11,391 nucleotides of DNA, from the NCBI GenBank assembly GCA_963922455.1, contig CAWUIO010000162.1, positions 1-11,391 on the forward strand, read 5' to 3'. This stretch comes from CAWUIO01 sp963922455 (lineage in GTDB: Bacteria > Bacteroidota > Bacteroidia > Cytophagales > Microscillaceae). How positions within the stretch are numbered: position 1 is the stretch's first letter; every line of letters begins with the position of its first letter. The notes under the pieces were generated by a model. It was not told where the DNA came from and did not search any database. It saw nothing but the letters and a program-made list of their open reading frames with translations. A program made the position numbers and the translations under genes. This document shows positions 1-5,504 of the stretch, piece after piece.

Positions 1-31
1 ATGTTCCGCAGGATGTTTATGAGTAAGCTTG

Positions 32-46
32 GGGACAAAAAGTCCC
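32..46. repeat. Short perfect hairpin GGGAC-A5-GTCCC
   Basis: A 5-bp perfect stem (32-36 with 42-46) encloses a loop of five A residues. Its layout (G-run, short spacer, TCCC then GG) resembles the hairpin box at 2919-2933 and 8604-8618, so it may be a diverged member of the same intergenic element. There is no T-run after it, so it is not an obvious terminator. The gene it may belong to would lie outside the window. Confidence 0.35.
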
Positions 47-51
47 GGTTT

Positions 52-110
52 CCAGCTCCTTCTATCCTCTCTCATCTCTCCCCTCTTCTCTTTCCTCTAC
101 CCCAACCTGC
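52..110. repeat. Pyrimidine-rich tract
   Basis: Nearly every base on the plus strand is C or T, with alternating CT and TC runs, leading directly into the heptamer array at 114-162. It looks like low-complexity intergenic sequence. Open frames across it encode only biased peptides and are not credible genes. Confidence 0.6.
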
Positions 111-113
111 CCC

Positions 114-162
114 GACTCCCGACTTCCGACTCCCGGCTCCCGGCTCCCGGCTCCCGGTTCCC
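114..162. repeat. Seven tandem GC-rich heptamers
   Basis: Seven contiguous 7-base units are visible: GACTCCC, GACTTCC, GACTCCC, GGCTCCC three times, then GGTTCCC. On the minus strand this gives G3 runs spaced by four bases (GGGAACC followed by GGGAGCC units), which satisfies a simple G-quadruplex pattern. The graded change from GACTCCC to GGCTCCC suggests growth by slippage or unequal exchange. It lies just upstream of a dispersed repeat copy. Confidence 0.85.
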
Positions 163-166
163 TCTT

Positions 167-251
167 CAGCTTAGGGATGGAGCGCTTGTCTGAGCCCGCC
201 GCTGCCCGCGCGTAAGCCGGCGAGTAGCGAGAGCCCGACCGGCCCGAACCC
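167..251 (+). repeat. Dispersed intergenic repeat, copy 1
   Basis: This GC-rich block starts near CTTAGGGATGGAGCGCTTG and ends in GCGAGTAGCGAGAGCCCGACC. The start (AGGGAT.GAGCG.CTTGT.TGAGC) and the end (GCGAGTAGCGA.AGCCCGACC) recur in reverse orientation at 2974-3050, with a variable middle of similar length. The block AGGGATGG followed by CCGCCGCTGCC also recurs at 11316-11355. Conserved ends around a variable centre suggest a structured non-coding element rather than a gene. Confidence 0.75.
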
Positions 252-633
252 AACATGTGATCGCTTCACCGAAAACTGCCTCGGGCCGGGAAGCCCCAAA
301 CCTTCCAAAATTCCTCCCAGCACCCCTTCTCCAAATTCAAATTTTTCACTAACTTAAGCCCAGTTCCGTCTACACCAAACGAAGGAAAAACCACTTACCC
401 AAAGGACAAAACAATCTCCGGCAACGCGTGGTTATTCCAATATATTTTTTGAAGCCAAGGCACTTTACTCATCTCAGGAACTCAAAACTTCAGAAAATAA
501 AGCTACCAATGCCTAAAGCTCCCTATTTGTAATCTCAATAGAGTGATTAATTTAATCTATAGCTTTTAAAATATCTTTACTTCTATAAATAGTGATTTTT
601 TTCTTTCACAAGCATAAAAACTAATACCTTATT
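252..633. other. AT-rich katG leader without a gene
   Basis: I see no credible coding frame on either strand. The last 150 bases are strongly AT-rich and should hold the katG promoter. The best resemblance to the Bacteroidota -7 element is TATCTTTA at 572-579, one base away from TAnnTTTG, but I find no matching TTG at the usual distance upstream, so I do not call it. I do not recognise an OxyR or PerR operator by eye. Confidence 0.5.
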
Positions 634-2856
634 ATGGAGAACATGCAAGGTTCTGGAATGGGCGCTGAAATGTGCCCCTACCTGGGTGGAGCGGTCAAAC
701 AAACCGCCGTCACTGGAGGATATACCAACCAAGACTGGTGGCCCAACCAATTGCGACTGGGCATTCTTCGTCAGCACGGGCTGATTACCAACCCCATGGA
801 CAAGGATTTCAACTACGCCGAAGAATTCAAATCCTTAGACTTGGCGGCCGTAAAACAAGACTTGTTCAACTTGATGACCGATTCGCAAGACTGGTGGCCC
901 GCCGATTACGGTCATTATGGTCCTTTCATGATCCGTATGGCCTGGCACGTGGCCGGTACGTACCGCATGACCGACGGACGCGGAGGAGCCGGAACCGGTG
1001 CCCAACGTTTTGCCCCGCTTAACAGCTGGCCCGATAATGCCAACTTGGACAAAGCCCGTTTATTGTTGTGGCCCGTAAAGCAGAAATACGGCCACAAAAT
1101 CTCTTGGGCCGATTTATTAGTTTTGGCTGGTAACTGCGCCCTTGAGTCGATGGGCTTCCAAACCTACGGATTTGCCGGAGGCCGGGAAGATATCTGGGAG
1201 CCTGAGCAAGATATTTACTGGGGAGCCGAAACCGAAATGTTGGGGGTAAACCGCTACGAAGGGAAGCGCGAACTAGAAAATCCTTTGGCGGCTTCGCACA
1301 TGGGATTGATCTACGTAAACCCCGAAGGACCTGACGCCAATCCAGACCCCATAGCCGCGGCCCACGATATCCGCGAAACCTTTGGCCGGATGGCGATGAA
1401 CGACTACGAAACCGTAGCCTTGATTGCCGGGGGACATACCTTCGGAAAATGCCACGGAGCTGCCAACGACGGGGAATACCTAGAAGCCGAACCCGCCGGA
1501 GCGCCTATCCAGCAACAAAGCATGGGTTGGAAAAACAACTTCGGTACCGGAATGGGTAATGACACCATCACCAGTGGACTGGAAGGGGCTTGGACAACCA
1601 CGCCCGCTAAATGGAGCCACGACTACTTTAAGCACTTGTTTGAGTACGAGTGGGAATTGACCAAAAGCCCCGGAGGTGCCCACCAGTGGCAGCCCAAAGA
1701 CGGAGCCGGAGCGGGTACTATCCCAGATGCCCACGAAGCTGGTAAAATGAATGACCCCTTTATGCTCACGACCGACCTCTCTTTGCGCGTGGACCCTGCC
1801 TACGAAAAAGTATCCCGTCACTTCTACGAAAACCCCGATGAATTTGCCGATGCTTTTGCCCGCGCTTGGTTCAAATTGATGCACCGCGATATGGGACCTA
1901 AGTCGCGTTACCTAGGAGCCGAGGTACCCCAGGAAGACCTTGTATGGCAAGATCCTATCCCTGCCCTGGATCACGAAGTAGTAGACGAAAAAGATATCGC
2001 CCACCTTAAAGCCGAGATCTTGGCTTCGGGCTTGACCATCCCGCAATTGGTTTCTACGGCTTGGGCTTCGGCTTCTACCTACCGGGATTCCGACAAGCGA
2101 GGAGGAGCCAATGGGGCCCGTATCCGCTTTGCTCCCCAAACTGAATGGGAAGTAAATAACCCTGAGCAATTAAACGTGGTTTTGAACAAGCTCGAAGCCG
2201 TTCAAACGGAATTTAACAATGCTCAAGGCGGAAACAAGAAAATCTCCATGGCCGATATCATCGTCTTAGGAGGTTGTGCCGGGATCGAGCAGGCGGCCAA
2301 AAACGCTTCTATGGAGCTCAACGTTCCATTTACGCCCGGTCGCATGGACGCTACTTTGGAGCAAACCGATGTAGATTCCTTCCACGTACTAGAGCCTACC
2401 GCCGATGGCTTCCGTAACTACAAAAACCCCAAGCACACGGCCCCAGCCGAAGAGCTTTTGGTAGACCGCTCGCAGTTGCTAGGACTGAACATCCCCGAAA
2501 TGGGTATATTGCTGGCCGGGATGCGGGTCTTGAATACCAACTTTGATGGCTCTAAGCACGGTGTATTCACCGATCGCCCGGAGACCTTGAGCAATGACTT
2601 TTTTGTCAACTTGCTCGACCTAGGCACCAAGTGGGACGCTACCTCCGAAGACGAAGAAGCCTTTGAAGGCCGTGACCGTAAAACCGGAGAAGTAAAATGG
2701 ACAGGTACCCGGGTCGACTTGATCTTCGGTTCCAACACCGAGCTTCGCGCCATTGCTGAGTACTACGCCATGGGCGACTCCCAAGAGATATTCGTCCGCG
2801 ACTTTGTAGCCGCTTGGAACAAAGTAATGAATGCCGACCGTTTTGATTTGGCTTAA
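634..2856 (+). CDS. katG: Bifunctional catalase-peroxidase KatG
   Basis: A heme enzyme that disproportionates hydrogen peroxide and also acts as a peroxidase, giving protection from oxidative stress. At 740 residues it has the full length of the two-domain KatG family. The distal site Arg101-Trp104-His105 lies in IRMAWH. The Met-Tyr-Trp crosslink that supports catalase activity can be formed from Trp104, Tyr227 (LIYVNPEGP) and Met253. The proximal heme ligand is His268 (GGHTFGKCHG), with Trp320 and Asp380 as its partners, and the mobile Arg is Arg418 (HRDMGP). The C-terminal half is the degenerate second peroxidase domain, without its own heme site, as is normal. The first ATG is chosen because the N-terminus leads directly into the conserved DWWPNQL block; other Met codons at residues 4, 9 and 13 are possible. 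The gene is monocistronic, the only plus-strand gene, and is followed by a terminator. All key residues are present. Confidence 0.98.
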   Translation: MENMQGSGMGAEMCPYLGGAVKQTAVTGGYTNQDWWPNQLRLGILRQHGLITNPMDKDFNYAEEFKSLDLAAVKQDLFNLMTDSQDWWPADYGHYGPFMIRMAWHVAGTYRMTDGRGGAGTGAQRFAPLNSWPDNANLDKARLLLWPVKQKYGHKISWADLLVLAGNCALESMGFQTYGFAGGREDIWEPEQDIYWGAETEMLGVNRYEGKRELENPLAASHMGLIYVNPEGPDANPDPIAAAHDIRETFGRMAMNDYETVALIAGGHTFGKCHGAANDGEYLEAEPAGAPIQQQSMGWKNNFGTGMGNDTITSGLEGAWTTTPAKWSHDYFKHLFEYEWELTKSPGGAHQWQPKDGAGAGTIPDAHEAGKMNDPFMLTTDLSLRVDPAYEKVSRHFYENPDEFADAFARAWFKLMHRDMGPKSRYLGAEVPQEDLVWQDPIPALDHEVVDEKDIAHLKAEILASGLTIPQLVSTAWASASTYRDSDKRGGANGARIRFAPQTEWEVNNPEQLNVVLNKLEAVQTEFNNAQGGNKKISMADIIVLGGCAGIEQAAKNASMELNVPFTPGRMDATLEQTDVDSFHVLEPTADGFRNYKNPKHTAPAEELLVDRSQLLGLNIPEMGILLAGMRVLNTNFDGSKHGVFTDRPETLSNDFFVNLLDLGTKWDATSEDEEAFEGRDRKTGEVKWTGTRVDLIFGSNTELRAIAEYYAMGDSQEIFVRDFVAAWNKVMNADRFDLA

Positions 2857-2880
2857 TCGCCCAGTATAGAAATTGGATAG

Positions 2881-2911
2881 AAGGCGGCCTGATAGTAGGC
2901 CGTCTTTTTTT
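2881..2911 (+). terminator. Intrinsic terminator of katG
   Basis: The arms AAGGCGGCCT (2881-2890) and AGGCCGTCTT (2897-2906) form a stem of about ten pairs with one G-U pair and a six-base loop (GATAGT). The T-run 2905-2911 follows. It lies 24 bases after the katG stop codon and should end its transcript before the convergent nitrilase-family gene. Confidence 0.9.
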
Positions 2912-2918
2912 ATTTTGG

Positions 2919-2933
2919 GGGGCTGTCCCCGGC
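2919..2933. repeat. GGGGCTGTCCCCGGC box, copy A
   Basis: This 15-base sequence contains a GGGG/CCCC hairpin with a CTGT loop. The identical 15 bases occur at 8604-8618. Here it lies immediately before the reversed dispersed repeat at 2974-3050, so it may be the edge of a larger composite intergenic element. Confidence 0.7.
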
Positions 2934-2973
2934 GATTCAAGTGGGTACTCCCTAGGAAGCGGGGTGCCGCCGG

Positions 2974-3050
2974 GGTCGGGCTTTCGCTACTCGCTGCCTT
3001 TACCCGCTAGGCCTGCACGAGCTCAAACAAGCCGCTCTATCCCTCAGCCA
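2974..3050 (-). repeat. Dispersed intergenic repeat, copy 2 (reversed)
   Basis: Read on the minus strand, this begins AGGGATAGAGCGGCTTGTTT and ends GCGAGTAGCGAAAGCCCGACC, matching both ends of copy 1 (167-251). The roughly 25-base centre differs between the copies. It sits in the gap between the convergent katG and nitrilase-family genes. The remaining sequence from 3051 to 3164 shows no gene or recognisable signal. Confidence 0.75.
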
Positions 3051-3164
3051 ACCTTGGGGCAAGGCTTTTCGTAAGTACCACGCGTGTATCATGAATACTT
3101 GCCCACGGATTAAACGTAGTTGAAGCATACCGACAAGACGTTTAGTAAGGATCTCTTCCCTCCC

Positions 3165-3893
3165 TCAAGGAAGGCTCTGTTCTAATTTTTTTGACTCAGT
3201 ATCCCAAACTAAAAGTCCAGGTTTATCCGGGGACAAGTTTCCTTTGAGGGTTCCATGCTCATCCCAAACCGCACTCCCTCCCGCCGACACAAAATTGTCA
3301 CAATACCCAATAGCGTTGACCATCACAACCGGCATTTGGTATTTTTGAGCCAGGATGGGGTAATATGCATAGGCTTGGTCAATTCCTTTTTGAGGCTTGG
3401 CAACACTGGCCAAATAAAGCTGGGCTCCCAGGGCCTGAGCTTGCTCGGCATGCTCCGGCCTTAACGATTCGTAACAAATGGCCGGGGCTAGTTTTAAGCC
3501 CTGGTAGTTTACAATAAGTTGCTCCTCTCCCGGTACAAAATAAGGAAGTTCATCGGCGTGTAGATATTGCTTGGTGTAGGTCATGCGTGGTGCATGGGGC
3601 TGAAAAAAGACCTGGCCAATGTGAATACCTTTTTTGCTGCGGAGGGGTAGGCCCACCCCAATGATCATTTCATAGCGCTTGCTTAGGGCCTGTAAGACAT
3701 CCAAACGGGTATCTAAGGCTTGGCAGGCTAATTCTTTGGCCAATTTGGGCTCATAGGCAGTCAGGGACAATTCGGGGAATAGGATGATGTCTCCACCCAG
3801 AGCAGCGGCAACTTCTACACAAGATTGGCTAAGTGCCAAATTTTGAGGTATGTTTCCTTTTATGGCTTGAGTTTGGGCTAAGGCTATTTTCAT
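3165..3893 (-). CDS. Carbon-nitrogen hydrolase (nitrilase superfamily)
   Basis: Predicted cytoplasmic amidase-type enzyme that hydrolyses a carbon-nitrogen bond; the substrate is unknown. The Glu-Lys-Cys triad of the superfamily is visible: Glu41 in FPELSLTAYEP, Lys108 in YTKQYL and Cys140 in PAICYESLRPE. The accessory acid Glu115 (HADELPYF) is also present. The N-terminus MKIALAQTQ is the usual first strand of the fold, so the start is secure. At 242 residues it is slightly shorter than the typical 260-300 and is a single-domain member: no glutaminase-NAD synthetase fusion and no apolipoprotein N-acyltransferase membrane part. It lies 172 bases downstream of the PEP mutase-like gene on the same strand and converges with katG. 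No strong terminator is seen after its stop. The family is certain, but the specific reaction cannot be read from the sequence. Confidence 0.92.
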   Translation of the reverse strand: MKIALAQTQAIKGNIPQNLALSQSCVEVAAALGGDIILFPELSLTAYEPKLAKELACQALDTRLDVLQALSKRYEMIIGVGLPLRSKKGIHIGQVFFQPHAPRMTYTKQYLHADELPYFVPGEEQLIVNYQGLKLAPAICYESLRPEHAEQAQALGAQLYLASVAKPQKGIDQAYAYYPILAQKYQMPVVMVNAIGYCDNFVSAGGSAVWDEHGTLKGNLSPDKPGLLVWDTESKKLEQSLP

Positions 3894-4065
3894 GGCAATA
3901 AGGTTTTATAGGTGTTTTAACACTAATTTCTTCCGGCCATTTCTTGGATAAAGGAGCTAAGCCCGCATGGGGTTCCAAGTATACGCAATTCGGCTGTATG
4001 ATGATGAAGAGACCAAAAAATCAAGGCAGTGTACCTCGAGTTTTTATCCAAAAAATAAGATAGGA

Positions 4066-4821
4066 TCAGGCAAACAATCCAGATAGCGAATTATTTTCCT
4101 GAATCACCTCCAGTTCTTTTTTTAGCCAACGATTTGTTCTTTGAAATAAGGCGCTTCCTAGAGAAATACGTTTTACCCCCAGGGCGTGCAATTCGGGGAT
4201 ACTTGGTAAATCAGGCATGGCCAAAACATTCAAGGGTACATCGAGGGCCTGAGTCACGGCCCCGATCTCCTCCTGCTTAGCAATAAAGGGAGCAAACAGT
4301 CCGTCAGCTCCTGCATCTTGGTACCGCTTGCCCCGTTCTAAAGTCTCCTCTAGGGGATTTGGGCGCTGTAAAATGTAGGCATCGGTTCGGGCATTGATAT
4401 AAACCGACTTACCCGACAGGTGAGTGCGGACTTTTTCTAAAAATTGGGCGAAGGCTGCAGGCTCCAAAAATTCTCTCTTACCTTGTACGACGACACTGTC
4501 TTCCAAATTGACCCCCACAACCCCAAAATCTGCTAGGAGGCTAATGTGTTCGGCCACTTTTTGGGGATCACGGCTGTAGCCCCCTTCCAAGTCTACGCTT
4601 AGCGGAATCTCTATGCTTTGGGCAATCCGCTCCACGATGCGGGCTAAGTCACCGAAGGGGATATTTTCTCCATCTTCGTAACCCAGTAGCGCCGCCACCG
4701 CCCCACTAGATGTGCCGATGGCTTGAAAATGATACTTTTGAGCAGCTTTAGCACTCGGAACATCCCAAATATTACAAATCAGTAAGGGATGTTCTTGATT
4801 GTGTAGTTCTTTGAAATTCAT
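4066..4821 (-). CDS. Isocitrate lyase/PEP mutase superfamily protein
   Basis: A TIM-barrel enzyme of the superfamily that makes or breaks C-C or P-C bonds in 2-oxoacid-like substrates with Mg2+. Family blocks appear in order: CNIWDVPSA (16-24), GTSSGAVAALLGYEDGE (36-52), the metal-binding VDLEGGY (Asp77, Glu79), NLEDS (Glu107, Asp108), NARTDAY (143-149) and a C-terminal RISLGSALF strand. The 251-residue length fits the short PEP mutase-like group. The KKCGH motif of true isocitrate lyases and the EDK...PK.NS loop of phosphoenolpyruvate phosphomutase are absent; the loop after Asp108 reads SVVVQGKREFLE. The product is therefore unlikely to be either enzyme in the strict sense, and its substrate is unknown. 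No phosphonate-pathway partner gene is nearby. A promoter lies just upstream (4838-4868). Confidence 0.9.
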   Translation of the reverse strand: MNFKELHNQEHPLLICNIWDVPSAKAAQKYHFQAIGTSSGAVAALLGYEDGENIPFGDLARIVERIAQSIEIPLSVDLEGGYSRDPQKVAEHISLLADFGVVGVNLEDSVVVQGKREFLEPAAFAQFLEKVRTHLSGKSVYINARTDAYILQRPNPLEETLERGKRYQDAGADGLFAPFIAKQEEIGAVTQALDVPLNVLAMPDLPSIPELHALGVKRISLGSALFQRTNRWLKKELEVIQENNSLSGLFA

Positions 4822-4837
4822 GACTATTATTTTTTTT

Positions 4838-4868
4838 CAAAGCTAAAGCTATACTTTTCAAAGCACAA
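4838..4868 (-). promoter_or_regulatory. Bacteroidota-type promoter of the PEP mutase-like gene
   Basis: On the minus strand, TAGCTTTG (4845-4838) matches the Bacteroidota -7 consensus TAnnTTTG exactly. A TTG (4868-4866) lies 20 bases upstream, at the usual distance for the -33 element. The -7 box ends 16 bases before the ATG at 4821, which implies a very short A-rich leader with no Shine-Dalgarno sequence, common in this phylum. No transcript data support it; this is a pattern match only. Confidence 0.6.
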
Positions 4869-4894
4869 CCAATAATTGAACAGGTATTTTTCGG

Positions 4895-5350
4895 CTAAAC
4901 ATGAGCCGGCCTCCAGAGGGGCCCTACCCCCAATAACAAAATCAATACATTAAAAAAGGCATTGGAGGCATTGCCAGATAAAACCGAACCAGTGCTATCA
5001 AAAATAAACCAGCTCAAAAACCCAATAAGTACAGCTCTACGAACCATCTCTGGGGCCAGTGCGTACACCCAAACCGAGAGAAACCAAATCATCACGCCCC
5101 AGCCCATTAAAAAACCCCCGGCTAGAGCGGAAAGGAAGCGGGTATCGGGAGAGGCGTAGGTCGTTTGCCCATCCAAGGGCCAGCTTATCAAATCCAGGGT
5201 GAAACGGGCCGGCTCCATAGTAGCAGTCATGCTACCCAAAAAGAAAACTGGGCCAAAGGAAGCTACCACCAAAGCAGCGATTTTGAGCCAAAACTTATGA
5301 AAACGCTGTGATTTGGATAAGCTGGGACTAGTAGCTGTAGATTTGTTCAT
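4895..5350 (-). CDS. Small multi-spanning membrane protein, function unknown
   Basis: I do not recognise a characterised family. The 151-residue product has four hydrophobic segments, near residues 21-43, 73-98, 105-123 and 130-147, so it is predicted to be an inner-membrane protein. The N-terminal 20 residues are polar, rich in Ser, Thr and Lys, and probably cytoplasmic. Between segments 1 and 2 lies a polar loop (LDLISWPLDGQTTYASPDTRF) holding several charged residues. Segment 2 is Gly/Trp-rich (GGFLMGWGVMIWF). The protein has no obvious catalytic motif. It starts at the first ATG after an AT-rich leader and lies 73 bases upstream of the PEP mutase-like gene on the same strand; that gene has its own promoter match, so linkage is uncertain. 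A 24-base dyad sits 54-77 bases upstream of the start. Confidence 0.8.
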   Translation of the reverse strand: MNKSTATSPSLSKSQRFHKFWLKIAALVVASFGPVFFLGSMTATMEPARFTLDLISWPLDGQTTYASPDTRFLSALAGGFLMGWGVMIWFLSVWVYALAPEMVRRAVLIGFLSWFIFDSTGSVLSGNASNAFFNVLILLLGVGPLWRPAHV

Positions 5351-5403
5351 CGTGATACGGTTTGTTTAATTTGTACCACAATAGTAGGATCACTTGCGCA
5401 TTT

Positions 5404-5427
5404 CTTTTAGACGCAAGCGTTTAAAAG
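5404..5427. promoter_or_regulatory. 24-base near-perfect dyad, possible operator
   Basis: The sequence runs from CTTTTAGACG through a central CAAG to CGTTTAAAAG. Eleven outer pairs are complementary with a single G-T mismatch around a two-base centre. The symmetry suits a dimeric DNA-binding protein better than an RNA hairpin, because the loop would be too small. It lies 54 bases upstream of the membrane-protein start (5350) and next to the terminator of the DUF4132 gene. No regulator gene is adjacent, so its role is an inference. Confidence 0.4.
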
Positions 5428-5451
5428 ATTCAAATCCTTAGACAAGCCGAT

Positions 5452-5494
5452 AAAATAAAGGCCCGTCTTCTCAAAGACGAGCCTATTTTTTTTT
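5452..5494. terminator. Bidirectional intrinsic terminator after the DUF4132 gene
   Basis: The arms 5460-5469 and 5474-5483 form a ten-pair stem (GGCCCGTCTT with AAGACGAGCC, one G-U type mismatch) around a CTCA loop. On the minus strand the stem is followed by TTTATTTTA (5459-5452), ending the transcript of the gene that stops at 5505. On the plus strand a run of nine T residues (5486-5494) follows, so it could work in both directions. Confidence 0.88.
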
Positions 5495-5504
5495 AAAAAA
5501 AAGC

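Noticed and set aside
1..173. Open plus-strand frame beginning at base 1
   Set aside because: It would encode about 57 residues dominated by Pro, Ser and Leu from the pyrimidine tract and heptamers, with no family resemblance; it is low-complexity sequence read in frame.
62..256. Minus-strand frame through the heptamers and repeat (GSREPG-like repeats)
   Set aside because: The peptide repeat simply reflects the 7-base DNA repeat, and the frame runs across the dispersed non-coding element.
572..591. TATCTTTA and TATAAATA as a katG promoter
   Set aside because: Each differs from the TAnnTTTG consensus and no TTG lies at the expected distance; in such AT-rich DNA these matches are expected by chance.
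915..2940. Several minus-strand open frames opposite katG
   Set aside because: They are antisense to a full-length, motif-complete katG and show no domain features; high third-position GC in katG explains the lack of stops.
3140..3180. CTTCC/GGAAG stem at the end of the nitrilase-family gene
   Set aside because: Only five pairs and no T-run on the minus strand, so it is too weak to call as a terminator.
4891..4911. CCGGCT...AGCCG hairpin at the end of the membrane-protein gene
   Set aside because: It is a short stem overlapping the stop codon and followed by A residues, not T, on the transcribed strand, so it is not a terminator.
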